Shown here in pieces: positions 1-8,078 of a stretch of 15,158 nt of DNA. The position numbers and the translations under genes were made by a program. The stretch is from Planctomycetota bacterium (GTDB lineage Bacteria > Planctomycetota > UBA1135 > GCA-002686595): positions 1 to 15,158 of the forward strand of contig WTJQ01000160.1 in NCBI GenBank assembly GCA_011524785.1, written 5' to 3'. Below the pieces are notes generated by a model. The model had not been told where the DNA came from. It saw only the letters and a program-made list of their open reading frames with translations, and ran no database searches. The stretch's first letter is position 1, and every line of letters begins with the position of its first letter.

Positions 1-1998
1 CCGCCGCGAGGAGCAGGACGTCCACCGGCGCCGGCCCGTGGCCCTGCGACGGGTCCTGGCGCTGGGGTGCCTGGCGCGAACGCGCCCGGCGGCTGGGGCA
101 AGCCCGTGCACCAGCCCCCCATCCCGTGGCTCCCGCGCCCCGACAACCCCTTCTCGGTGGGTGAGGGCGAGACCGTCACCGACCCCACGGCGTGGCAGCT
201 GTGGTGGGACGTGAACCGGGACCGCTACCTGCGGTGGGCGAACCTCGACACGGGCGTCGCCATGACCGGCAGCGACTCGTGGTACCTGGGCACCGGCCAG
301 CGCGCGGAGCGCGTCGGCGGTCGCCTCGGGGCCGAGCTCGTGCAGGACGAGCTCGTGCCGCACCTGGTCAAGGCCATCGAGGTCGGCGGCTCCAACGAGT
401 ACGTGAAGGGCGCTCTCCTGGCGCTCGGCAAGATCGGCGGTGAGCAGAACTTCACCACGTTCGACTTCCTGATGCGGTTCTTCCTGAAGGAGGGCCTCCC
501 GGAGCTGAACAACACCGCGGCCTTCTCGCTCGGCGTCCTCGCCGACGCCCGCAACCTCGAGTTCCTGACCGCCCTGGCGCGGGACGGTGCGGTGGCCCGC
601 GAGCTCCTCGGCAAGCCCGAGGTCCCGACCGAGATGCGCGCATTCGCCACCTACGGCCTGGGCATCCTCGGCTCCCGTACCGACGACGCGGCCACCCGCC
701 GCGCCGTGGTCGAGACCCTCGTGGCCCAGCTCGAGGACGACGCACCGCGGACCAACGACCTCCAGGTCGCCGCGATGGTCGCCATGGGACTCGTCCCCCT
801 GCCCTTCGACGACGACGCCGAGGTGTGCATCTGCGGCGAGTGCAAGGTCGAGGGCCCGGAGCAGCACTACCAGGCGCAGGTCACGTACCTGATGCGGTAC
901 TTCACCGCGGACCGCGAGTTCGACGCCACGGTGCGGGCCCACACGGCGACCACCCTCGGCCGGCTCGTGGGGCACGGCCAGGCGGCCGCTGGCCAGGAGT
1001 TCCAGGCCCCGGCGCTGGAGATCAAGGAGGGCGTCGCCGAGATCCTGATCGAGTCGCTGCACCGCTACGCCAAGCAGCCGCCGATCGTGCAGCAGAGCGC
1101 CGTCATGGCCCTCGGCCTGGCGGGGGACGCCGACGCCGAGGAGGTCGACCACTGGATCCGCCACGAGCTCGCCAAGCAGGCGGGCCACGGCGACCCGCTG
1201 GCCAAGCGCTTCGCCCTCATGGCCCTCGCCGAGGTCGGGAGCCGGAAGGGCCAGGGCGCCGAGCCCTGGGCCGGGACCGACAAGACCCGCGCGGAGCTGA
1301 TGCAGATCCTGTCGCGCGGCAAGAAGAACGAGCGCGCCTGGGCAGCCCTGGCCCTCGGCGTCTTCGGCTGGCACCTGGACCAGGTAGCTCAGCCGCTGGA
1401 GCCGAGCGTCGACCGAGCCCTGGTCCACGCGGCCAAGAAGGCGCGCGGCAGTGACGACCTCGGCGCCGTCGCCCTCGCCCTCGGCCTCCGCCGTCACGAC
1501 GCCTCCGAGGACGTGCTCGTGAAGAAGCTGGCCAAGGTCAAGGACCCCAGCGCGCAGGGCCACGCCGCCCTTGCCCTGGGCCTCATGGGCGCGCGGGACG
1601 CCGTCGGGACCCTCCAGGAGCGGCTCGGCGAGGAGGACCTCGACCCGACCCTGCAGGCACGTCTCGGGCTCGCCCTCGGGATGCTCGGCGACTCCAGCGT
1701 CGTCGAGACCCTCGTGGAGCGCATGGCGACGAGCGAGGACGAGGACGAGCAGGCCGCTCTCGCCAGCGCGCTCGGCTTCCTCGGTGACCGGCGCTCCCTC
1801 GACGCGCTCGCAGAGCTGATGCTCGACACCGACAAGGGCTACGCCGTCTCGCGGGACAAGGCCGTCCTGGCTCTCGGGTTCCTGGCGGACGCAGCCTCGA
1901 CCCCCTGGCGCTCCCTCCTCGCCCACGGCTGCAACTACCGCGCGGAGACCCCGACGCTCACCAGCGCCGACGGGAAGGGCGTGCTCGACCTGCCCTGA
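1..1998 (+). CDS. HEAT-repeat protein, planctomycete type (5' end outside window)
   Basis: This is a long helical-repeat protein, probably a scaffold or protein-binding surface; no enzymatic motif is visible. The frame is open from base 1. The first available start, GTG 67, lies inside a Pro/Gly/Ala-rich stretch, so the true start and any signal peptide probably lie upstream. Residues here are counted from GTG 67 (643 aa). An aromatic segment, WQLWWDVNRDRYL, sits near residues 43-55. Repeated ALG.LG-type helices run from about residue 85 to 610, for example AALALGLMGARDAVGTLQER and ALASALGFLGDRRSLDALAE, typical of HEAT/PBS-lyase-like repeats. Residues 254-259 hold CICGEC (CxCxxC) in a loop between repeats, which could bind a metal. 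The C-terminus contains NYRAETPTLTS followed by DGKGVLDLP, which I recognise from planctomycete HEAT proteins. The exact function is unknown. The gene is convergent with the DUF5916 gene. Confidence 0.85.
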   Translation, partial: PPRGAGRPPAPARGPATGPGAGVPGANAPGGWGKPVHQPPIPWLPRPDNPFSVGEGETVTDPTAWQLWWDVNRDRYLRWANLDTGVAMTGSDSWYLGTGQRAERVGGRLGAELVQDELVPHLVKAIEVGGSNEYVKGALLALGKIGGEQNFTTFDFLMRFFLKEGLPELNNTAAFSLGVLADARNLEFLTALARDGAVARELLGKPEVPTEMRAFATYGLGILGSRTDDAATRRAVVETLVAQLEDDAPRTNDLQVAAMVAMGLVPLPFDDDAEVCICGECKVEGPEQHYQAQVTYLMRYFTADREFDATVRAHTATTLGRLVGHGQAAAGQEFQAPALEIKEGVAEILIESLHRYAKQPPIVQQSAVMALGLAGDADAEEVDHWIRHELAKQAGHGDPLAKRFALMALAEVGSRKGQGAEPWAGTDKTRAELMQILSRGKKNERAWAALALGVFGWHLDQVAQPLEPSVDRALVHAAKKARGSDDLGAVALALGLRRHDASEDVLVKKLAKVKDPSAQGHAALALGLMGARDAVGTLQERLGEEDLDPTLQARLGLALGMLGDSSVVETLVERMATSEDEDEQAALASALGFLGDRRSLDALAELMLDTDKGYAVSRDKAVLALGFLADAASTPWRSLLAHGCNYRAETPTLTSADGKGVLDLP

Positions 1999-2029
1999 CC
2001 CCGGCTCGAGCTCGTGCGGGGATCGACCC

Positions 2030-2080
2030 CGAACGAGAGAGGCCGCCCTGCTCCTCGAGCCGGGCGGCCTCTCTCGTTCG
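2030..2080. terminator. Perfect 19-bp inverted repeat between convergent genes (putative bidirectional terminator)
   Basis: The left arm CGAACGAGAGAGGCCGCCC (2030-2048) and right arm GGGCGGCCTCTCTCGTTCG (2062-2080) are exact reverse complements around a 13-base loop. The hairpin starts 32 bases after the HEAT gene stop and lies 170 bases past the stop of the opposing DUF5916 gene. It can therefore fold in transcripts from either side. There is no T-tract on either flank, so it is not a classical intrinsic terminator. It may act as a transcript-end stabiliser or as a U-independent terminator. Confidence 0.7.
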
Positions 2081-2250
2081 CAGGATCGGGAGCAGCGTCT
2101 CCGGTTCAGGGCCCTGGAGCTCCCGCGACCCGGCTCGAGCCCCCCTGTGAGTGGCGTGGTTCAACTCCGGTCCCGAGGAGCACTGCGACCTGCCTCGGGG
2201 AGTCCCAGGGGAGCCGTCCCTCAGCAGGAACGCGTGCCGCCCTCGCCGAC

Positions 2251-4536
2251 TCAGAACCGCACGGCCCAGGTCAGCTTCACGGCGAGGGCCTGCCCCTGGG
2301 CGACGAGTCGCTCTCCGTCGCGCTGCAGCCAGCCGCCCTGGCCAACCAGGAAGAGGTCCTGGCCGGGGGTGAGGATCCAGCGCATGCGGCTCTGGAAGCC
2401 GAGCTGCTCCGAACCCGTGTCGTACTGCAGGAGGTTCTTCCAGGACAGGTCGGGGGTGAAGGACAGGTCGAGGTTCAGCTGCCACGCCGCAAGGTCGTAG
2501 TCCCCCGCCGGCAGGCGCCCCTGGGCCTGGGTCCACTCCAGCCCCGCGCGCCAGTGCTCGTTGGGGATCACGAAGGGCGAGATCGTCCAGCGCGTGATGT
2601 CCCCCCCGTAGAAGTCCCCGAACTCCAGCTCGACCTCGGCCTTCACGCGGCGGCGATCGTTCGACTCCAGCTGGAGGAAGTGGCGCGTCATCTCGTAGCG
2701 CCCGGCCGCGACCTCCACCTGGCCCCCCAGGAGGAACGGATCGTCGAGCTGTTCGACGATGCGGTGCACCTCCCACTCGAACTCATCGCCACTCTGGAGC
2801 TGCAGCCCCACGGGCTGCACCGGGATCGCGTAGTTGTCCTCGTTCCCATCGAGGTCCCGCGTCACGTCGACCGCCACCCGCGCGTCGAAGCGGCGCAGCC
2901 AGCCGGTGTCACCGAGCTGCTTGAGGTAGCGGGTCTGGTGACGCAGGTTGGTCACCCCCGCCCGGCGGACGAACCCCATGGCTGGGTCGAAGTCCGTGCC
3001 CACGCGCTCTGCCTCGAGGCTGAGGTCCCACTCGCGCGTCCGCGCGCGCGCCTCGATGCCGAACGCGTCGCCCTCGATCGCCTCCTCGCCGTCCTCCTCC
3101 CGCGACGAGGCGAGGGCCCAGGCCCACAGGGAGCCGGAGCGCCCCTCTCCGAACAGGCGAGCGTCCTGCAGCCGGAGGTCCACCCCCGCGGTCACGGCCT
3201 CCCCCGAGGCATCGGGCAGGCCTCCGGTCACGATCGCTCCCACGCTGCCCTCCTCGCCCAGCTGGCGGGCGGCCCGGGCAACGGCGAGGTTCTTCTCCTC
3301 GATGCGCCGCCCCTCGGAGTCGTCCCAGCCAGCGACCTGCACGTCGAGAAGGCCCAGCGTCCAGGGCCCGCTGCGCGCCGAGAACTTGGCGCCTGCGAGT
3401 AGGTCGAGGGCGGCCCCCGAGCCGTCGCGCCCGATGGTGCGCGAGAAGAACGGCACGATGGAGCTGCGGTTGGAGGGAGCCCCGAACTCGAAGAGCGCGG
3501 CGTCCTCGAGGAAGAAGTCGCGCTTCTCGGGGAAGAACAGCGGGAAGCGCGTGAGGTTCACCTGACGATCGTCGACCTCCGTCTCCGCGAAGTCGGTGCC
3601 GAAGGTCAGGAGCAGGTTGCTCTCCGGCGTCGGGCGGAAGGAGATGTCCCCCCCAAGGCGCGCGCTGGGCTCGAGCGCGTCCCAGCGGGGCCGGTCGAGG
3701 TCCGCCCTCAGGTAGGGAGTCAGCTGGAGGCCGAGCCCCTGCTCGAGGTCGTCGAGGCCGCCGACGATCCCCCCCTCGCTGAGCCGGAAGAACCGATACG
3801 CGATGCTCGGCGAGGCCCAGCGCATGACCTCGCCGTTGGCCACGCGCTTGCGACGCAGATTGAAGCCGAAGGAGCCCAGGCTCGAGTCGAAGGCCAGGGA
3901 CTGGAGCGGGATCGCCAGCTCCGCCTCCCATCCGCGCTCCGTTCGGGCAGCGCGCCCGTCCCAGATGCCGTCCCAGCTCTTGTTGAAGCGCTGGCCGCCG
4001 TCGCTCAGCAGGGAGTCCCCGCGCGAGCCCGCCGCCGTGATCTGGAACCAGTAGGCCGACTGCTGGCTCCGGAACGTGTCGAACCAGATCTCGACCACGT
4101 CGTCGAACTGGACGAAGGCGTCCCGGTCCATCTGTCGCGCGCGGACCTCGGCCGGGTCGTCGTGGCACACGAGGCCGACGTAGAGCGTGCGCCCGTCCTG
4201 GAACAGGTGCACCTCGGTGGGGTGGCTGGGAGGCGCCCCCTCCACGGGAACGACCTGGGTGAGCGGCCCGAGCCGGCCTGCTCCGCGCCACTCGTCGGCC
4301 CCCACCCTGCCGTCCAGCTGGATGGAGCGCCCCTCCTCGAGCCGCTCGAACGCGGCCCGCGGGCGGCTGGAGGCGACGCCAAGATCGCGGATGTCGGGGC
4401 CCTGGGGTCCGGGGCCGAGGGCGGCAGCCGGACCAGTGAGTCCCAGACCGGCGAGCGCCAGCCCGGCCGAGCCGAGGCCCAGCCGCAGACCGGTCGCCCG
4501 GTGGGCGGGGCGGTCGAGGGGGCTGGGCGAACACAT
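2251..4536 (-). CDS. CBM9-like / DUF5916 outer-membrane protein
   Basis: This is a 761-aa protein predicted to be exported and to sit in the outer membrane. The N-terminus has an Arg-containing n-region and a hydrophobic Gly/Ala/Leu stretch (about residues 15-40) ending in an Ala-rich cleavage region, consistent with a signal peptide. Residues about 65-235 look like a family 9 carbohydrate-binding-like domain (IQLDGRVGADEW, LYVGLVCHDDP, DDVVEIWFDTF, GWEAELAIPL). From about residue 265 to the end it matches DUF5916, with the characteristic NLTRFPLFFPEKRDFFLE at 327-344, followed by alternating beta-strand patterns. It ends in Phe (LTWAVRF), as outer-membrane barrels often do. Proteins with this architecture have no firmly established function; glycan or peptide binding or transport is a guess. 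The start is ATG 4536, chosen because the signal peptide follows at once, although no clear ribosome-binding site is present. It lies 63 bases after the MFS gene on the same strand. Confidence 0.85.
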   Translation of the reverse strand: MCSPSPLDRPAHRATGLRLGLGSAGLALAGLGLTGPAAALGPGPQGPDIRDLGVASSRPRAAFERLEEGRSIQLDGRVGADEWRGAGRLGPLTQVVPVEGAPPSHPTEVHLFQDGRTLYVGLVCHDDPAEVRARQMDRDAFVQFDDVVEIWFDTFRSQQSAYWFQITAAGSRGDSLLSDGGQRFNKSWDGIWDGRAARTERGWEAELAIPLQSLAFDSSLGSFGFNLRRKRVANGEVMRWASPSIAYRFFRLSEGGIVGGLDDLEQGLGLQLTPYLRADLDRPRWDALEPSARLGGDISFRPTPESNLLLTFGTDFAETEVDDRQVNLTRFPLFFPEKRDFFLEDAALFEFGAPSNRSSIVPFFSRTIGRDGSGAALDLLAGAKFSARSGPWTLGLLDVQVAGWDDSEGRRIEEKNLAVARAARQLGEEGSVGAIVTGGLPDASGEAVTAGVDLRLQDARLFGEGRSGSLWAWALASSREEDGEEAIEGDAFGIEARARTREWDLSLEAERVGTDFDPAMGFVRRAGVTNLRHQTRYLKQLGDTGWLRRFDARVAVDVTRDLDGNEDNYAIPVQPVGLQLQSGDEFEWEVHRIVEQLDDPFLLGGQVEVAAGRYEMTRHFLQLESNDRRRVKAEVELEFGDFYGGDITRWTISPFVIPNEHWRAGLEWTQAQGRLPAGDYDLAAWQLNLDLSFTPDLSWKNLLQYDTGSEQLGFQSRMRWILTPGQDLFLVGQGGWLQRDGERLVAQGQALAVKLTWAVRF

Positions 4537-4599
4537 GGTCGGGGCCGAATTCTAGGCGCCTGCCGACCGCGGTTCCGCCCCTCGAGTGCGGCAACTCCG

Positions 4600-5847
4600 T
4601 CAGGCTGCGACCTTGCCGGTCGCACGACTCCGAGCAGCCCAGGCCCAGGCGCCGCCGGACCCCAGCGTGACGACGGCGAGGGAGCCCACGACGGCCCCCG
4701 GGGACCAGCCCCGATCGAACGCGGCACCGGTGAGGAGGCCGAAGAGGGTGAAGGCGAGGGTCAGCCCGATCTGCTCGAGCGTCACGACCCGGCCTCGCCA
4801 GCCATCGTCGATCGCGCGCTGCCAGAGAGTGGTCGAGCTGACCCAGATCGTGCTGCCGCCGGTGTGTGCGAGCAGGACGAGGGCCCAGGTCTCAGCGCCG
4901 CCCTCGACCCCTGCAACGGCGAGGTACCCCAGCCCGGCCGCGAGGAAGCCACACGCCGTCGAGGTCCGCAGCGCCTTGTTCCCCGAGCCGCCGATACGGC
5001 GCGCCAGCAGGGGGCCGATGCCCGTGCCCACGCCCCGCGCCGCGTAGAGGAGCGCGATCGCGAAGCCGGTCTCCCCCATGTCGGCGGCTCCGCCGAGGCG
5101 CGGAGCCAGCATGGGCAGGCAGACGAGGAAGCCGCCGGCGACGCCCCAGTGCCACTTGGCGGTCACCGCCAGCCGAGCTCCGCGCTCGCCGAGGTGCTGC
5201 CAGGCCCCGCGCAGCTCCCCCAGCAGCAGCACCCGGCGCCAGCTCCAGCGGTCCACCTGCTCCGGCATCGGAGGCAGCCGCAGCCCCACGAGGAGCAGTG
5301 CCGAGAGCAGGTAGGTCGCCGCGTCCGCGACGAACACGCCCTGCGAGCCGACGAGCTTGAGGAGCACCCCGCCCACGAAGGCCCCCAGCGCGAGCATCGT
5401 GCTCCAGGTCACGGCCGTCAGGGCATAGGCGGAGTGGAGGTGCTCGCGACCCACCACCCCGGGGATGCAGGCGGAGTGGGCGGCGTCGTGGAACGGACCG
5501 AGGGCCATCTGGAGGACGAGCACCGCGTAGAGGATGGGCAGATCCTCTGGTCCGTCGACCAGCAGGAAGGCCAGGACGACGAGCGCCCGGAGGACGTCCG
5601 CCGCAACCATGGTCCCGCGCCGGGAGAGGCGATCCGCGACCGGCCCGGCGATGGGGCCGATGAGCGTCGTCGGCAGGAGCCGCAGGGCGAGCTCGAAGCC
5701 GAACAGCATCCCGACCGTGCCCTCGTCTCCGTGGTGGCGGATGAGGGCTAGGACCGCCATGCGGTTCAGCCAGTCGCCCGCGGACGAGACGACCTGGGCC
5801 AGCCAGAGCCTGCGAAAGGTGGCGTTGCCCCGGAGGAGGGCCCACAC
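4600..5847 (-). CDS. MFS transporter (MFS_3 / EntS-like exporter family)
   Basis: This is an inner-membrane permease of 415 aa, a normal length for a 12-helix major facilitator. The N-terminus LLRGNATFRRLWLAQVVSSAGDW is the typical opening of MFS_3 proteins, which include enterobactin-exporter-like and macrolide-efflux-like members. The cytoplasmic loop signature after helix 2 is visible as GPIAGPVADRLSRRGTM. The segment DAAHSACIPGVVGREHLHSA corresponds to the conserved 'A..PdlVpre.l..A' region between helices 4 and 5. Hydrophobic segments recur to the C-terminus. The substrate cannot be read from sequence. The start is GTG 5847, chosen because it gives the expected N-terminus; there is no clear Shine-Dalgarno motif. 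It begins 12 bases after the lat stop on the same strand, so the two are very likely co-transcribed. Export of a lat-derived metabolite is possible but unproven. Confidence 0.85.
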   Translation of the reverse strand: MWALLRGNATFRRLWLAQVVSSAGDWLNRMAVLALIRHHGDEGTVGMLFGFELALRLLPTTLIGPIAGPVADRLSRRGTMVAADVLRALVVLAFLLVDGPEDLPILYAVLVLQMALGPFHDAAHSACIPGVVGREHLHSAYALTAVTWSTMLALGAFVGGVLLKLVGSQGVFVADAATYLLSALLLVGLRLPPMPEQVDRWSWRRVLLLGELRGAWQHLGERGARLAVTAKWHWGVAGGFLVCLPMLAPRLGGAADMGETGFAIALLYAARGVGTGIGPLLARRIGGSGNKALRTSTACGFLAAGLGYLAVAGVEGGAETWALVLLAHTGGSTIWVSSTTLWQRAIDDGWRGRVVTLEQIGLTLAFTLFGLLTGAAFDRGWSPGAVVGSLAVVTLGSGGAWAWAARSRATGKVAA

Positions 5848-5859
5848 GTGAGGTGGGCG

Positions 5860-7179
5860 TCAGGCTCCGACGACCTCGGGGAGGGCGGCGGCGATCCGAT
5901 CGAGGGCGAGGGCGATCTCGTCCTCCTGGACGACCAGCGGCATCCGGAAACGGATCGACTGGGGCCCGCTGGCCAGCACCATCAGCTTGCGCTCGACCAG
6001 CAGGCGCAGGAGGTGGTCCCGGGCCGCCGGGGAGTCGCAGGTGAACGCGGCCAGGCTGCCAACGCCGCGGACGTTGGTGATGCCCCCGCGGTCGCGGGCG
6101 ATCTCACGGAGGCCCTGGACGAGCTGTTCACCGCGGGCGGCCACGTTCTCGTGGAGCTTCTCCTCGACGATGATCTCGATGAAGCGCTTGGAGCGCACCA
6201 TGTCCACGAGGTTGGAGCCCCAGGTGGAGTTGATCCGCGAGCTGCGGACGAAGACGTTCTCAGGCACCTCGTCCACGCGCGGGCCGGCGTAGACGCCGCA
6301 GACCTGAGCCTTCTTGCCGAAGGCGACCACGTCGGGGGCCACGCCCTTCTGCTCCCAGAGCCACGGGGTGCCGCTCCCGAAGAAGCCGGTCTGCACCTCG
6401 TCGAAGACCAGCAGCGCCTCGTGCTGATCGGCGTACCCGCGCAGCTTCGCGAGGAACTCGGAGCGGAAGTGGTTGTCACCACCCTCGCCCTGCATGGTCT
6501 CGATGATGATCGCGGCGACGCGGCCCGCGTAGCACTCGAAGGCGCCCTCGATCTCGGCGCAGGCCTTGGCCTCCTCGGCCTCGATGTCGTTGGCGATGCC
6601 GCCCTCGAGGTCGAACACGATGGCCGGGTTGTGGACACGCGGCCACTGGAACTTCGGGAACAGGGCCACCTTGTCGTGGACCGTGTTCGTGATGCTCATC
6701 GTGTAGCCCGAGCGGCCATGGAACGCCTGCCGGAAGTGCATCACCACGAGGTCGTTGCCGTCGTCGCAGTTCTCGACCCCCATCTTGTGGGCCTTCCAGT
6801 CGAAGGCGACCTTGAGGGCGTTCTCGACCGCGAGGGCCCCGCCATCGATCCAGAAGTGATGGTCGAAGCCCGCCGGCGTCACGTGCTTGGCGAACGTCTC
6901 GACGAACGACGCCATGTGGGTCGTGTAGAGGTCCGAGTTGGCCGGCTTGTTGCGCCCCGTGAGCTCGATCTCCTCCCGGAACGCAGCGTCGTGCGTCTTC
7001 GGGTGGTTGTAGCCGATGGGCCAGGACGCGAAGCAGGTGAAGAAGTCCAGGTACTCGTCCCCGGTGCGCGCATCGTGGATCCAGGAGCCGTGACTCTTGT
7101 CCAGATCCATGACGATGGGGTACCCGTCGGTCAGCTGGTGGCGGCGGAGGGTGTCGTGGACGGCTGCGGGGGCGATCAT
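5860..7179 (-). CDS. lat: L-lysine 6-transaminase (PLP-dependent class III aminotransferase)
   Basis: The predicted enzyme transfers the epsilon-amino group of L-lysine to 2-oxoglutarate, giving 2-aminoadipate 6-semialdehyde (which cyclises to piperideine-6-carboxylate) and glutamate in the cytoplasm. The 439-aa protein matches the lysine 6-transaminase subfamily along its length: HFWIDGGALAVENALK (108-123), FRQAFHGRSGYTMS (149-162), ETMQGEGGDNHFR (227-239), the PLP-contacting VFDEVQTGFFGSG (258-270), and AFGKKAQVCG (286-295) with the Schiff-base lysine at 289 or, more likely, 290. NSTWGSNLVDMVR follows at 317-329. The frame stays open upstream to 7296, but the extra residues are low-complexity and nonhomologous, so ATG 7179 is preferred; it gives the family length. 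No ribosome-binding site is evident. No semialdehyde dehydrogenase lies beside it, so the next step (2-aminoadipate, pipecolate or another product) is unknown. Confidence 0.92.
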   Translation of the reverse strand: MIAPAAVHDTLRRHQLTDGYPIVMDLDKSHGSWIHDARTGDEYLDFFTCFASWPIGYNHPKTHDAAFREEIELTGRNKPANSDLYTTHMASFVETFAKHVTPAGFDHHFWIDGGALAVENALKVAFDWKAHKMGVENCDDGNDLVVMHFRQAFHGRSGYTMSITNTVHDKVALFPKFQWPRVHNPAIVFDLEGGIANDIEAEEAKACAEIEGAFECYAGRVAAIIIETMQGEGGDNHFRSEFLAKLRGYADQHEALLVFDEVQTGFFGSGTPWLWEQKGVAPDVVAFGKKAQVCGVYAGPRVDEVPENVFVRSSRINSTWGSNLVDMVRSKRFIEIIVEEKLHENVAARGEQLVQGLREIARDRGGITNVRGVGSLAAFTCDSPAARDHLLRLLVERKLMVLASGPQSIRFRMPLVVQEDEIALALDRIAAALPEVVGA

Positions 7180-7420
7180 GCTGGTCGTGGGCGGCTCGGA
7201 GGGATCCGAGGGGCTTCTGGGGCCCCGTGGGGCCACGGGACGCGACGCCTCAATGTATCGACGCGCCCCGACCCGAACCATGCGGCACCCTGCCACCGAG
7301 CCGTTTCGTTACGCACATGCCCCATGTCGAGGCGCCCAGCGGCTCATCAGCACCTCATGCCCTCTGAATTCCGCGGGCTCGCGGCGCAGCCAAGCGCGGG
7401 AAATCCCTAAACTGCGCGGC
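7180..7420. promoter_or_regulatory. Divergent intergenic region between lat and rnpA
   Basis: This 241-base region separates two divergent transcription units and should hold both promoters. Toward rnpA, TAAACT at 7408-7413 fits a TAnnnT -10 element placed 7 bases before the ATG, which would make the transcript leaderless or nearly so. Toward lat, TACATT (complement of 7252-7257) is the best -10-like match and would give a leader of roughly 65 bases. That leader contains an inverted repeat, CCCGTG at 7224-7229 and CACGGG at 7234-7239. No convincing -35 boxes are seen. No L34 (rpmH) reading frame is present in any frame on the rnpA strand. Confidence 0.4.
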
Positions 7421-7849
7421 ATGATCGCTCAGCCTCGTCGCCGCGCCCAGGGATTCCCCCCCTGGGCCCGGGTCCGCCGCCAGGCGGACTTCGACCGGGC
7501 TTGGCGCCGAGGCCGACGGGCGCGGGCGTCTGCCCTGGTCGTCGTCGCGGTCGCCAACGGCACGGAGCGGACCCGCCTGGGCCTCTCCATCGGGCGTCGG
7601 ATCTGGCCCGGCGCGGTCCAGCGCAACCGGCTCAAGCGGGTCATCCGTGAGGCGTTCCGGCTGACCCTGGACGAGCTGCCCGTCGGCGTCGATCTGATCG
7701 TCATGGCCGCCAAGCCCCGGCTCGCCCTCGACCTGGGCACGGCGCGGGCCGAGCTCGTGCTGCTGGCGCACAAGGCGCACCGCCGCTACCTGGAGGCGCA
7801 GGACGAGGCCCTCGGCGACGATGCGGCAGGAGGCAGCTCCCATGGCTGA
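7421..7849 (+). CDS. rnpA: Ribonuclease P protein component
   Basis: This is the basic protein subunit of RNase P, which binds the catalytic RNA and helps cleave the 5' leader of precursor tRNAs in the cytoplasm. The protein is 142 aa and Arg-rich. It carries the family core: [16 protein letters not shown] (18-33), then [11 protein letters not shown] followed by [17 protein letters not shown] (65-80). This includes the diagnostic RNR motif at 68-70 and the helix after it. The C-terminus ends in a variable tail (about 125-142). ATG 7421 is preferred although the frame is open upstream, because it gives the family length. No Shine-Dalgarno sequence precedes it, but a -10-like TAAACT lies 7 bases upstream. 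It overlaps yidD by 8 bases. rpmH, its usual upstream partner, is absent here. Confidence 0.93.
   Translation: MIAQPRRRAQGFPPWARVRRQADFDRAWRRGRRARASALVVVAVANGTERTRLGLSIGRRIWPGAVQRNRLKRVIREAFRLTLDELPVGVDLIVMAAKPRLALDLGTARAELVLLAHKAHRRYLEAQDEALGDDAAGGSSHG
7828..7833 (+). promoter_or_regulatory. Ribosome-binding site of yidD
   Basis: AGGAGG lies 8 bases before ATG 7842, inside the end of rnpA. It is the clearest Shine-Dalgarno site I noticed near a gene start in the window. It selects ATG 7842 over the in-frame ATG at 7821, which would lie upstream of the site. Confidence 0.75.
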
Positions 7850-8078
7850 GCCCCTCGGCGCCGTGCTCGCGCTCCCCATCCGCGCCTACCGACGCTGGAT
7901 CTCCCCCTGGACCCCTGCCAGCTGTCGCTTCGTCCCGACCTGCAGTGCCTACGCGGTCGAGGCCCTCTCCACCCATGGAGCCCTGCGCGGCTCCTGGCTC
8001 ACCCTGCGGCGCATCCTGCGCTGCCACCCCTTCGGCGGCGTCGGCCACGATCCGGTCCCGCCCCGCTCCTCCTCATGA
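7842..8078 (+). CDS. yidD: Membrane protein insertion efficiency factor YidD
   Basis: This is a small (78 aa) membrane-associated protein of the YidD family, which assists YidC/Sec-dependent insertion of inner-membrane proteins. Family hallmarks are present in order: YRRWISPW (16-23), [16 protein letters not shown] (27-42) with its two spaced cysteines, [17 protein letters not shown] (45-61) and [12 protein letters not shown] (62-73). An N-terminal amphipathic/hydrophobic stretch (about 5-15) may anchor it to the membrane. The start is fixed by AGGAGG 8 bases upstream. It overlaps the end of rnpA by 8 bases and the start of the next gene by 4, so translation is probably coupled on both sides. 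The usual downstream neighbour yidC is missing. Confidence 0.95.
   Translation: MAEPLGAVLALPIRAYRRWISPWTPASCRFVPTCSAYAVEALSTHGALRGSWLTLRRILRCHPFGGVGHDPVPPRSSS

Noticed and set aside
38..80. Signal-peptide-like stretch in frame 2 (VALRRVLALGCLA), suggesting a frameshift at the start of the HEAT gene
   Set aside because: Frame 1 is open throughout and gives a Pro/Gly/Ala-rich linker, as expected upstream of the aromatic segment in this protein type. A frameshift is not needed; the real start probably lies left of base 1.
2014..3402. Long + strand open frame (462 codons) opposite the DUF5916 gene
   Set aside because: It is antisense to a gene with clear domain signatures, is biased in composition with no recognisable motif, and is the kind of shadow frame that high GC at third positions creates.
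4162..5751. 529-codon + strand frame opposite the MFS and DUF5916 genes
   Set aside because: It spans two real genes on the other strand, is rich in Gly/Arg/Glu/Pro, has no domain or start signal, and is a GC-driven shadow.
7224..7239. Inverted repeat CCCGTG/CACGGG in the presumed lat leader as a riboswitch or attenuator
   Set aside because: The stem is only 6-7 bp, with no T-tract, no leader peptide and no known riboswitch core. Short GC repeats are common by chance here.
5848..7410. 520-codon + strand frame opposite lat, ending just before rnpA
   Set aside because: It is antisense to a well-supported aminotransferase. The part beyond lat (7180-7410) is not L34 or any family I recognise.
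7097..7420. In-frame N-terminal extension of rnpA
   Set aside because: The extra 108 residues overlap lat and have no RnpA homology. ATG 7421 gives the normal family length.
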